Assembly (NCBI GenBank): GCA_025504975.1
Contig: JANUWI010000019.1
Coordinates: 124,001 to 188,000, forward strand
Length of the DNA stretch: 64,000 nucleotides
From: Plenodomus lindquistii
Taxonomy: Eukaryota > Ascomycota > Dothideomycetes > Pleosporales > Leptosphaeriaceae
Direction of reading: 5' to 3'
Of this stretch, positions 19,301 through 30,512 are shown piece by piece. Made by a program: the position numbers and the translations under genes. Numbering within the stretch: the first letter of the stretch is position 1; every line of letters begins with the position of its first letter. The notes under the pieces are model-generated. The model was not told the origin of the DNA and made no database searches. It saw only the letters and a program-made list of their open reading frames with translations.

Positions 19301-22300
19301 TCAAATACCCCACCCATTCCAGCCACGTCCCAACATCTTCTCAAGCATTGTCGTAATGCCGTCCAGCAACTCGCCCAAACTTTCGCCAGAGTCGCTCGAC
19401 CACGCATCGGCGGAACCATGCCCAAGAGGAACACCCCGCATTCGAAGCTTGACCCAGAGGAGCATACTTATGCAGCCAGTCTGGCATCGACCAAGGTCAC
19501 TAGGTTTCCAGCTCTGGGGTGCAGAATCTGCAAAACCTACCATGGCGGAAGAAAGGAAGGTCATCGTGTTGATGGTGATCTGGGTATGCGACAGCGAACA
19601 TGTGCTGTTATGCAATGTCTGTGATGAAGTTGAGATGGGTATAATGGTGAAGGATCGTGATGCAGCCTGTGGAGCGGCATTGGTAGCCGACAAAGACTGG
19701 TTGAGGGGTTGGTACAGTGAGCATCTTGGGCTGGAAGTTATACTTAAGCCGGCATCGGATGTGAGCGACAGAGATTGGGATGGCTTACGTCGTCGATGGA
19801 TTGCTGTTTTCGAGCGGTGATGGGCTTCCTGGAAGCGGGTACTTGCTGCTGTTGTAACAGCCCATAGTACCAGAGCAGCGTAAAAGATGCTCAAATCGGT
19901 ACCCACTTCCGGCGTGATTGGGTAATGTTGTTCCTTCAAAGCCGTCTCTAATATGGTGATGGACAACTGCAATGCCTCCTTGATTGGCGGGGGATCGGAA
20001 AGCGTACCATCCATGGCCCAAAGCTGTGCCACCCAGGTCCGAAGCGTCGTTCGCAGCCCAGAGAATGCTTCAACGGTGGGAACCTTCTCAGAAAAGATCC
20101 ATGACTCGCCAGGTACGGCCAGCAGCGCGCGGACAGGCGTGACATGTATAAGTTTCGCCGCTAGGTACTGTCTGGTCGTGCTTGTAGACATGTTGATGTA
20201 ATGGCCGAGATCGGATTCTGGGCTTGGGAAGGCGTATGACATGCCAACGTCGCATCGATTGTATGCTGCCGCTATCAACACGGACGACTGAAACTCATCC
20301 AGTGGACTCAATATTAGGGCTGGACTGATCTCGTAGATATACTTGACGATGGGAGAGTGTATCTGACTGGCCGACTGCCATTCGCGAGGCGATTCTGCGT
20401 CAAAAACTATATGTGATACAGGAAGCGGAAGATCGTAACCAGTAGTGTGGACGATCGAAGATGCTGATTCACGTGCGAGGAGCGTGGCTTGTTGCGACTC
20501 CAGAATGTAGCATGCCTGGAGCAAACGTTGCCAACTAATGAGCTCGATCCAACGGTTCCACGTGGCGAGAGCAGCGTCGTTACTTTGGTCGTTACTCTGG
20601 TCGACGGTAGATATAAGCTCAGCAATTTGAGAGGTCGTGTCTCGGAAATACAAGGCCGCCTGATAGTGTTAATCATTCTGCCAGTCTGATCACATGTTGG
20701 ACTTACTTTTGAATACACCTTCAAAAAGCGGCTAGTAAGGACCTTCGCTGATCGACGGGATCGGAACTGTGAAATGACTTCAATAATGAATGACGCTTGG
20801 TAGTCCTGCAATCGCTCTGGTTCGGTCATGATATCCTGTTCCCTCTGCTCAAAGTCAGTCTCGCTCCAGTATCAATTTATAGTGCACCCACCCGTTCGAG
20901 CAGCTTTACACATCGATCGTGTAAATCCCTTGACTTCCGCTTCACGCTTGCTTCGCTGGAGTATTGGCCGCCAATGGCGATCATCGCAGCAAGTAGCATT
21001 GGTGTCGCGGTTACACGTCGAAAGGTAGGTCTGTGTATGACGGGGAAAGTGGGATGGAAGAATCTCCAGTAATAGTCAAGATCTTGCTCAAATGGGTTCG
21101 TGTGTGTGATTGGATCCATCATACCGTAAAGGTGCTCTCCAAAGAGGTATACACTTTCTTCTTCGTCTCTCTGCGGCATGGCCTTCGGACCATAGTGACA
21201 GAAGCTCGTCACTGAATCAACACCGTTTGAACCGGGGACGCTCGCCATTAGATATGTTCCAGCGGGGTAGGAGAAGCTTGACAGGTCTGATGTCTTATCG
21301 CCCTGGGCCCAAGTATAAGCCATGGTGGAGGTTGTAGAAGCGGGTGAATACGATGCGTAAGACCAAGGTGGTTCAACCAACGAGGCGTTGGAGGATGTGC
21401 GTGTCCTAAACGGCTCGGAATGATACGTCATATGCGAAAAGGCATGATCTCCCGACGCGGGGTTGGGTGATACATAGCCATCAGAAGACGAATAATTAGG
21501 CGACTGACAGTGGAGTTCGGACCAGCCAAAGCCAGGCGTTGTTTCATCAACTTGCATTGGAACCCCGACTGCGGCACGGCCCGTTAATGGACCCTGGTGC
21601 TTTCTCTGACTAGGTACGAGTCAGTACGAAAACACTCTGCAAATAGAGTTTGACAAATTAGGGAGAGGAGCGCTGATTGCAGTGTAATGAAACTCACTTC
21701 CGGGACTTGAGATTTGGAGAAAGATGTATGACATGCGTAAAAGCTGATGTAGAAGCTTGAGATGCTCGAGGAAGCAGAGGAGTACGAAACTGAGTTGTGT
21801 TATACCTTATGGGCGTATGTGAATGTACCGGCGATGGAGGTGGCGGGGTATGGAATGCTTGGACAGTTGATGGCGTAGCTACCGCATCGCATGTCATACT
21901 CTTAGGCACTGATGTTTGTGGTGCGTCTGAAGAGCTTTTCGGGCTAAATTCTGATGCATGTCGAGACATGCGGCCGGGATCATTGCTGCCAACCATCAGC
22001 TCGATTCTTTCCCCATGATTGACTATGACTGACTGTCGTTCTTGATGTCGTTGCAGTAAATCTATTCGGAAAAACATCTTGTCACAATTAGGAAAATCAC
22101 AACTCAGTGCACCGTCCTGTGCGTGGTTCTTTTGGTGACGTCTACCGAGATTAGAAGAGTCTTGCTACCGTGGCGCAAAGACGCTTACCGCAAGTGTTCT
22201 GCACGAGTGTATGACTATATGCGATCAGCACATGATGACAAATCGAGGTAGGTTTGAAAATTCGAATGCTGTGCTCATTCAGAGAAGCCTCTTTGGTAGT

Positions 22301-22708
22301 GCTTGTTTGGTGGATTGAGTGGAAATAGGTGAAGCTGGGATAACTCACTCTTCCACAATTTCCACAATTATGAACCTTGAGACCTTTTTTGGCTTTGCTG
22401 ATGCGCCCTGTCCTTGTGTAATTGACTGATGACGGCGAGGATGTCATGGCTGTGGGGCTTGCCGTTGAGCGTTGCTTGGACCGAGAGGAGGCAGGATGAA
22501 GCTTCGACGATTGTCCTTTGCTTGATCCAGATCGATGATGAGCTCCCAAAGACCTTTTCGCCTCTGAATGTTTAGTCGGCAATGGGGAGCTTGTTCCGGG
22601 TTCGCTATGACTTGACGATGGTCGCCGGGCAGTAATAGTGTCAGTCTGCTGCGATTGAGGATTATTCGACAGTAGTGGGTGGCCACTTGTTGCAATAGGA
22701 TTGGGCAT
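19301..22708 (-). CDS. C2H2 zinc-finger transcription factor with fungal-specific (fungal_trans) domain
   Basis: Multi-exon gene. Confident exons: 22349-22708, about 21698-22164 (upstream edge uncertain), 20892-21609, 20707-20844 and 19301-20659. The last three introns are 88 bp (21610-21697, TACTGAC branch site), 47 bp (20845-20891) and 47 bp (20660-20706). The N-terminus is Ser/Pro-rich and basic. The start of a C2H2 finger (NCGNCGR) is followed after splicing by SSNLGRRHQKNH and a second finger (CDFPNCDK...LLQRHQERQ) whose last His is replaced by Gln. The middle has the fungal_trans hallmark FFHPTFPVIHRPTF; the rest is the helical ligand-sensing-like region. A nuclear regulator is inferred; targets are unknown. 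The first finger junction could not be resolved cleanly. Confidence 0.78.
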
Positions 22709-25700
22709 GACGAGCAAGAGGACAAGAGGGGTATATATCGTTGGCAATTTTTGGGGCCAGGCAGAGTAAGAGTCTCCAGTGGAGGTCGAGCAGAGTGACC
22801 TAAGTGTTCCCAATTCAACGGTACAGCAAACGGCTGCCAGCTAACGATAGCCTCTTGAGCAAAGACTTGGTAGTGTCCAGGGGAAGACGGTAGGTCATGG
22901 GAGGACGGGGGGACGAATTAAGCAACAAATGCCTAGGAACGAATGCCAGTGATGTGTACTAGGCTCCACTGGAACAAAAGCCGTTCCAAATCAGGGACTC
23001 GAAGTGGAATAGAGAGTAATAGCTGCGCATATGGGTGTTTGGTGGGGAGAGACTGGAAATATCTGCGGGCTGTGCCTGAGCCAAACCCAGACCAGGAGGC
23101 TAATCGAGATGTGAAGGAATCCGCGATGGAGGGAGATGAGGAGGGTAGACTAGTTAGAGGCTACAAGCCTGGATGCACTACATACATGGGAGTATGCCGG
23201 GGGCTGAAGGCCAATGACAGCAATGTACTGGCCGATGACAGTGTAATTCCTCATGGCGGCGGGCGTGCAACCGAACGGTTCATTAGTGGCACTGGGCAAC
23301 GAGGCATCCGCGCTCCATAATTGGGACGAGGACCAGGGGTGCAAGTGGAGCGTGGGAGGACATGCGGACCGTTCCCGTCAAACCGTGTTTGGGGAGAGCG
23401 CGGGATTTGTTGCTAAGAGCAGCGTGGCTTAGGAAAAGGACCCAAAATAGAGACTCGCCTGTAGTTGGCTGTACTCTACAGTAGAGTACTAGGCTAGGAG
23501 GATGGCCGTGCTCAGCCCTTGCTGCAACGGCCGGCTTGCCATGACCACCAGCATTGCCGAAGACTGTGTCATGACAGAGACGGGCAGTCCAAGGCTGCAA
23601 GCAAGTGGAGGAAAGCAGCATTGAAATCGCGTGCAGACCAGCCCCATGTGCTGGTCGGCAATGGTATCCCTGCTGCAGAGAGTCGATATTGTCCGACGGT
23701 CGCGCCCAGGCTGCGATTGGCGGAACATGGAAATAGCAGGTGCGCGCATGGGTGCCGCGGCAGCCCTGCCAGACTCCAGTACACGCATCCGTGACGCCGT
23801 ACACACTCTACACAATGGCGACGACGTCTGCTGTCGCCGAAAAGATGTGTGCCCCTGAAATAGGCAAGGGTCGTCGTGCATCGCTCGGCCTCGCTCGAGT
23901 GCAACATGGCAATCATCATTCTGCCGTAGTATTCGCTGATGCGCACACATGGGGCGAGTAAGCACGGTGAGCAGTCCCTCCGCGTACTCCTACGCCATAC
24001 CTACTCTCCACTGTCCAGCATGTCAGGCGGTTCGACTATCCCTGTCTGCTGGGCCAATCTCCACATGGGTCCATCGTCTCCCGCTATGACCACAAGGCTG
24101 TTGGTGTAGCGGGGGGCCTTGAAGTTAGTCAGGCCGCTCGCGCAAAGATTGGAAACACGTCCACCAAGCCTCATGATATCAGCCTTGACTAGCCCCAAGC
24201 ACAGGCAAAGCGCGGGCGGAGCAGCATGGGTGCACGTTTCCACTGTTCCAACATGCCGGACTCTACAGCAAGTTTGACGTATGAGGGACCGGCATGTCCA
24301 TGAGGCTCTAAGCGCTGATCTCAGCGCAGGGAGGACTGCAGCCAGCAGGACGCACATCACATGCTTCACCGGTTCCATGGGCTTAAGCTCCTATCCGAGA
24401 CGCTGGACAGATGCTGAGCATCTGGGCGGCCAGTCCGACGTAGAGATACGGCACACGTGGAATAACGCCATCTGCTACTGTCCATGTACTGTACACAGTA
24501 TGTTTGCACTTGATCGCTCATCTTGAGCTTCCAGCCATCTGTAGACATAGCCGGGCCGTTTCGCACGGCACTCACCCGTCGCGGCGAGTTTTAGCCGCTT
24601 CATGGTTGTGCCATTTGCTACTTTGGTTCAGCGGTATCCATTTGTGCACGTGTATGGCGGCTCGAGGATAGCGATAGATGCACCCGGAAGAGGATGCGCA
24701 ACCTAGTCGCGCTGCTCTACCCGACGCTTCGTCACCTCGACTTGTGGCGGTCATGGTGGACCGAAACCCGACGCTGCGCAGGACATGGGGAGGTGCATGG
24801 TCCATGGATCATGGCCAGTGGGCACAGTCTGGACAGCTGTGATGGCCCAGCGTCATCTCAGTGCCGATTGTTGAGCTCAGTAAGGCGCTCAGGCATATAG
24901 CGAGGGGCCCCAAGCTGGTAGATGGCCCGAGGTGGGTCGAGGTGAGACAATGCAAAGGTTGAGAGCAGTACCGTATCTACTGTCCCGTCCATCAGGCGAG
25001 ACCTTGGAGCCGTTGCACAAATGTACGCCCAAGTGGTTTTCATGTGGAATCATGCAAGATTGCGATTCGGCCTTGTGGACGCCAGCGCGCAAAGGTGCTT
25101 GCGCGAGCAGCGGGCGCGCCGATTGCAGCTATGGAGAAAACAATGATTTACCTTTTTCGGGTTGGTAGCATTTGGGCGAGGGGAAAGGCCAAGGTTGGTT
25201 GGTTGGTTGATTGTTGGTGGCAGAAGCAAGTCACCATTCATGGCCAATCTCTTTCCGTCTCTGACGTTGGCGCTCCCGTCGGTTGTGTACATACACATCT
25301 CGTGTACGTGTACTCTACCTAGAGCTTCAATCCTCTTACTCTCAGGGGACCTTGGCCAGTAGTCGCACGAGAGACTCTTCCGTCTACGCAGTGCGCAACG
25401 CGGTACACGATGCGCAGCGATGCTCTCGGCGGGCTGTGGGGGGAGCAACATGACGCAGTGGGGTTGATCCTTCCCGCTGCTAAACTTGGAGCCACCTCAC
25501 CCCGCCCAGTCTGCCTCGCCAAATCCATCATGACACCACACACCTACACAGTACCGGCCTTCGGCTGCCGAAAAGCAGTGCACCTGCGTTCTCACATCAG
25601 CACACTCTTCTTTTGCATTTGGGCAGATGGCTCACAGCCTGGCAGGCTGTATGCTTACTAGTTCGCTTTACTGGCATGTACCATAGTACCGCTGGTACGC

Positions 25701-26331
25701 GTGCGGGCCAATGCCGGCTCTCGCTTTCTCAAACGTACGCCATTGCTGCATGTCCACATGTTGGCGTCATCCAAGCTTCTTCTTCCCCTGCGTCGTGCTT
25801 TGAACGTGTCTCGGGCCCAGTCGCGGAGAGAGAGCAACCGGACGAGCTTACAAAGGTCCGCACTGTTGCGTGCATTGGTTGCAGACGTGGCGGTTTTGCA
25901 GTGAGACAATGTCGAGTTTTCTCCTGTCCATCACTCGGTGCTCCAATGCATGTCTGCGAGATATCTTGTCGAATGCCCGAATGTTCGCCTCATCGCAAAT
26001 CCTGGTCAAAATGGTTTGCTCACACACTCTGCATAGCACTAAGCACAGGAGCTCGGTTCATAAAGCGTTCCTTCATATATACATCCCGGTTCTTCACGTT
26101 TGAATATGAATCATCACGTGCAAAGCAATGAACGTGGAGCCGCCAAGAGACGCAGCAGGCTAGGTCACTTAGTGCAACTTGAACGCCTTTCAGACTTCAG
26201 CTCGTCATGGCTCCGGCATCGGTCCCTTTGAGAGTGCTCTACTGTACCCCACTCCTTCTCTATATCCACCCGATTGTCCTTTGTGCCTGGGCTGGCTTCG
26301 ATGCTGCACCAGTTCGCTGTAGTTAGCCACA
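22709..26331. other. Long gene-free stretch
   Basis: About 3.6 kb upstream of the transcription factor gene and of the divergent F-box-like gene. Overlapping frames of 100-175 codons exist on both strands (for example 23283-23804) but none shows a domain, codon bias or splice-supported extension. A 19-bp palindrome (GTACTCTAC-A-GTAGAGTAC) lies at 23471-23489. Long promoters or non-coding transcripts are possible; nothing is proven. Confidence 0.55.
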
Positions 26332-26569
26332 ATGGTGGTCTTGTTTGACCTGGAAGATGTTGATGCGCTCTCTCCACACACGCCACGCGCGCCTGGCTTG
26401 CCCCAGGTCAAGCCGGTGCACCACTCGCTGGCTCGTGTGGACGCAGCGAGGGTGCAGAGCGTGCGGGCAGCAGAGGAGAGACCGAACCCCAACGTCAATG
26501 GATTCAGCGCCGCCTTGAGCTGTTATCCGTGAGCCAGAACCACGCGCAAGGACAAGACTCCGCGTTCTG

Positions 26570-26734
26570 ATGTATGCTGACGCCAGCCAACGGCACAGAA
26601 TCGCAAGGCAGTTGGCCAGCCAGCTCGACCTCAACACGCTGCACGACCTGTCGCGCACGTGCAGGCAGTTCCGCGCCAACCTGCTCGACTACCGCAGCCA
26701 GCTCGTCAAGCACACGCTCCACTGTAGCAACGAA

Positions 26735-26778
<44 letters not shown>

Positions 26779-27682
26779 TGCAGATGCAGGTGCAGGTGCA
26801 GGTGCAGTCGTGCCGGCACGTCAGCTGACCAGCGGGCGCGTGGGCAAATGCGCCCGCGACATGGTGGGCGACTGCCAGCGCTGCGGCACCGTCGTCTGTC
26901 GCAACTGCACCATGAAACCTCCGCCCACGCCCACGCTGCGCGCCCGCCACCGCCGACTGTGTCGCACTTGCACAAAGGCTCCGTTGCCTCTCCATCTGGC
27001 GAGCACACGGCAGCGCACGCCCTCTCCCGTGTCTGCCTCGCCCGCGAGTTCCCCGGACACGCGGCCCTTTCTGCTCAACCATGTGGACCAGCCGCGCGCA
27101 TTCACAGCGCCGGCCTTTGAACGGGCGCCATGCAACTGCGCCAACGTCGTCTGGCTGTGCAACCCGTGTGGCAAAGACCTCAAGAACGCCGATACCATGT
27201 ACGTTCGAGGCTGGAGCTGGCGCACTCGCTACAGCCACTACCTGGGCGGCGTGGGCACTGGCGCTGGCGAAGGCAACGAAGGCGTGGAATGCGGCAGAGG
27301 CAACACTTGTCTCGGCGCGCGTATCGTCGAGCACGAGACGTGTCAGCAAGACATTCTCGATGCACTGGAGAAGGAAAGCGCAAGCAACCCAGAATCACCA
27401 GACCGATGGAGAGGCACAAGCTATCTCGCTCAAGAAATCGAGGGCATTGGCGGCGTACTCAAGATCAAGCACAAGAAGCAGGTGCGCGTTGGCGAATGTG
27501 TTAAACTCTATGAAGATGAGCGTGAAAAGTCCATTCAGTATCTCGAGCGCGAGGTCACTGGCAAGCTCAGGAGCTGGTGTTCTTGGTGCGAAAGAGTTGT
27601 CCTGGGTGACAAGGACAAGATTTCATCAGACGGCCTGCCTCGAGTCGCCAGCGCGTCTAGCTCTGCCTCCTCCGTGAGATGA
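26570..27682 (+). CDS. F-box-like, cysteine-rich protein with poly-Asp tract
   Basis: 370 residues from the ATG at 26570. The N-terminus (about 10-50) looks like an F-box tail: ASQLDLNTLHDLSRTCRQFR. A run of 15 Asp (about 56-70) comes from a (GAC)14 microsatellite. Then come paired cysteine motifs (CQRCGTVVCRNC, LCRTC, CNCANVVWLCNPCG and a C-terminal WCSWC) that probably bind zinc. An alternative model joins an upstream frame 26332-26528 through a 58-bp intron (GTGAGC donor at 26529, CAG at 26586) in frame to this one; it would replace the first few residues and lengthen the N-terminus. Function unknown; an SCF adaptor role is only suggested by the F-box-like start. Confidence 0.7.
26735..26776 (+). 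repeat. (GAC)14 microsatellite in coding sequence
   Basis: Fourteen perfect GAC codons, followed by GAT, encode the poly-Asp tract. Length polymorphism between strains is likely. Confidence 0.95.
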
Positions 27683-27973
27683 AAAGTCGTTACATGATGG
27701 CCTGGCCCATCTTGACAGACAGATTGAGAAGGCTTTGCATGTAAGCCCCCGCCCCCCTGTAACAAGTGTGCTGCAGGTGAGCATATCATGTCCTCTTACT
27801 ACGAGTATGGTTTGCGACATTCATGTGGTAGCTTTGATACACGCGACAATCTCGAAGCAACTACTTCAGACTCTTAATCACTGCGTCAGAAAGAGTGGTG
27901 TTGGTACAAGAATTCAATTCCACAGTAGTCACAGCATACACCCCGCTACCCAAACCATCAATCAGCCGCTCCT

Positions 27974-28718
27974 CTACTTTCCGAAGGTAAAAGCGGGGAT
28001 ATTGATATCCGTAACCTTCCACGTAACGCCACCATCCCTCGTACTCATCTTCCCCGTAACGCCATTTGCCTTTCCCATTGTCCTGATGTAGTTTGGATCC
28101 GCCGTGTTGAGCTTGATGACAGTGTCCACCCATTTGTGCGCAGGAACAGTCCCGCAATCCTCTGCTGCGCATTCGAGAGCGCTGCCCCAGCCCATTGCGT
28201 GCCCGTCCTTGGTAGAGAGCATGGCCGTCTGGCGGCCATTGACGGACACGCGTTGGGTGTAGTTTCCTGTTGCGTCGTTGAACTTGTCTGTCGGTCGAGG
28301 ATCGATTAGTCATCACGGTCAATGTTACGACGAGGGGACTAATGTATAACTCACAGTGCATAGTCACCCTGTCACCCGGCCGTGCATACTTTCTATTGGT
28401 CTGGACAGACTCCTGCGTAGTCGGCGAAGTACTGAGCAAAGTATACGCAAAGACTCCCCAGTTTTTCTCCTTGTCGTAGCCCGCGTTATCGGCAATGGAT
28501 TGGATGAGATCACCGTTAGACGTGCCCATGCCCACCCAGAGCGAGAGGAGCCCAGTTGAGTTTGTTGGAGCCTTGGGAAGAATGAGCGTTGAAGTGGATT
28601 CGCGGATCCATGAGCCGGCACCGACGGGACCAGTGCTGAAAGCTGGACCCATGGCAGCATCTGCGGTGGTGCCAAGGGCTGCGAGGGTGAGGATTGGGAG
28701 GTTGCTTATGGAACGCAT
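27974..28718 (-). CDS. Secreted protein, concanavalin-A/eqolisin-like beta-sandwich
   Basis: Two exons, 28355-28718 and 27974-28287, separated by a 67-bp intron (28288-28354; GTGAGT...GACAG), give 225 residues. The first ~22 residues (MRSISNLPILTLAALGTTADA) form a good signal peptide. The mature part has LSLWVGMGTSNGDLIQS, PGDRVTMHY and NYTQRVSVNG, patterns reminiscent of G1 (eqolisin) peptidases and other concanavalin-like secreted fungal proteins, plus one Cys pair (LECAAEDCG). I could not identify the catalytic Gln/Glu pair of eqolisins with confidence, so enzymatic activity is uncertain. Likely extracellular. Confidence 0.72.
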
Positions 28719-29709
28719 GGTGATAAGTTGATGGAATGGTTATGCTGCTAGGGCCAGAATCGTCAATGGCCGACTGAGGTGAAAGGTGAATCATCGAGAG
28801 AAGACGTAGGTTCATGGTTATATACACTTCGAGATTGACGGACTTTACCCACTCTCACATCTTCAATCCCATGATTCTTGGTAGAGCTCGTACTCGACCA
28901 TCATCTACATCATTGCTCCACGTTGCATACCTCAACACCTGATGTTAACAACTGATGTTGAGTAATTCATCATCTCAGGTTGAAGTTCGGTTTATACCCA
29001 CTTAGCTCGAGCGATTAGGGCTCGGCGACCAAGTTTTGTCAACTGCTACAAGATGGAAACACCTCAGACCGAACGCCTTTTCAAGCTAGCCTAGCTGATT
29101 GGTTCGACGTGGCGTCATTTGCATCATGCTGTGTACCTGCAACGTACTTGCAACGTACCTGCAATGCACGCATGGTCTTGCTGCTATTGGTAAGTATTTT
29201 TTTTTTCTTGATAGTACATTGAATGCAAGATTATTACCTCGGGACTACCGCCTTTCTCGCCGATCATGTATTAATAATCTCTCAAGCAGATGAATTAAGC
29301 GAGTGGTGTACGGAACTGTAGCCTCCAAAACCCTTCCTAGAGGATGCTAGTGGAAGCCCTGCCTGTCCTTTGTTTCCCTGCGTTGGGCATTGTGTAGTAG
29401 ACAGATAGTGTTCCAAACATAACATCCCATTCACAAGAGAGATGCATTTCAAATTACGGTCATGTACCCAGACTTCCCAATCCGCCTTGCAGCTAGCTAC
29501 GGATCTCCGGATCAGGACATGAAATGACATACCCTGTAAGCGTAATCTGGGCATTTGGGCAAAAATAAGACGCGGTTGGAATATGGCTAGCTAGCATCGA
29601 ATATTCATGCCAAAATTTTCAAGTATCGCTTCTTTGATGCGCACGTTCCTGTTTCATTCTGGCGAGCCCTCCTTCAGTATTCTTTCCATTTCTTTCCACT
29701 TGCTACGGT

Positions 29710-29875
29710 GTAGATTAGCAATAGAGAGTTGAGCTAAGGGCTAGCGCGAAGCGTACTAACTAATGAACAGTCACCAATACGCCGCTGCCAAGTGTTTTAT
29801 TTATACCCAGCCTTGTCAATTAGTCAGGCTGGCGATTGGCTCGAACTCAGCTCAACTCTCTCTATTGCTGATCTA
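29710..29875. repeat. Small inverted-repeat (MITE-like) element
   Basis: The arms 29710-29735 and 29849-29875 are inverted copies over about 26 bp, differing by a 2-bp insertion and two substitutions (core AGCAATAGAGAGTTGAGCT). Inside, CCAGCCT and AGGCTGG form a second short hairpin, so the whole ~165 bp could fold on itself. A non-autonomous transposon remnant or a structured RNA are both possible. Confidence 0.55.
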
Positions 29876-29919
29876 TACGGTATATACGTTCGATGGAACA
29901 CGATCTGGTTCTGTCTGGA

Positions 29920-30000
29920 CACTGGTACAACTTGGCTTCACTTGAACACTGGTACAAATTAGTCCAATCTGGGCACTGGTACAACTTGGTTCAATCTGAA
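29920..30000 (+). repeat. Three tandem 27-bp repeats
   Basis: Units begin CACTGGTACAA at 29920, 29947 and 29974, with exactly 27-bp spacing and moderate divergence between copies. They lie directly beside the inverted-repeat element. Confidence 0.85.
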
Positions 30001-30512
30001 CTTTGGAAATGTCGGCACTGTATCCACTTTAGCCTAGTGTAAAGTCGACGTGAACTTCGTAGGTGTAGTGATTCAGAGTCTCGAAGTGTCGATAAAAACT
30101 GGCACGACGCTAAGTGTGAAGACACCGCGGCCGGGAGCGTTGAAGTCAAATGTTATGAGGAAGACTATGATCTGAGGCTTTTCGGTCATGCACTATTCTA
30201 TCAGGTAGAGACTAAACAAAAGGAAAACCAAGTCTGGGGCATTTGCTCCTCGCATGTGGGTCAACAGGAATGCGAACATGTATAGTGCATCAATACTCAG
30301 CGTCTTCGAGTTGAACAAGATTCATTTGCGAATCCAAAGTGGGTATCATGTTTCTGACAGTGGCTTACAAGTGAGTTACTTCCAGTGTAGTCCCGTTCAT
30401 AACAACACCGATACGCCTCGCTAATCTCTGATTCGGTCGCTTCGTGAAGTGCGTCTGGCGACCAAGCAGTTTGTTCTATTACCACGGTATCAGTCCATGG
30501 TCGACCGGGTGG

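Larger units (their letters stand above)
28719..30512. other. Intergenic region with small repeats
   Basis: About 1.8 kb upstream of the secreted protein gene and downstream of the gamma-tubulin complex gene. It contains an inverted-repeat element at 29710-29875 and three tandem 27-bp repeats at 29920-30000. No convincing gene. Confidence 0.6.

Noticed and set aside
23283..23965. Overlapping 158-173-codon frames on the minus strand
   Set aside because: Several frames overlap on both strands in GC-rich DNA, none with recognisable protein features.
26504..27349. 281-codon minus-strand frame with a poly-Val run
   Set aside because: It is the antisense shadow of the F-box-like gene; the Val run is the reverse of the GAC repeat and no domain is present.
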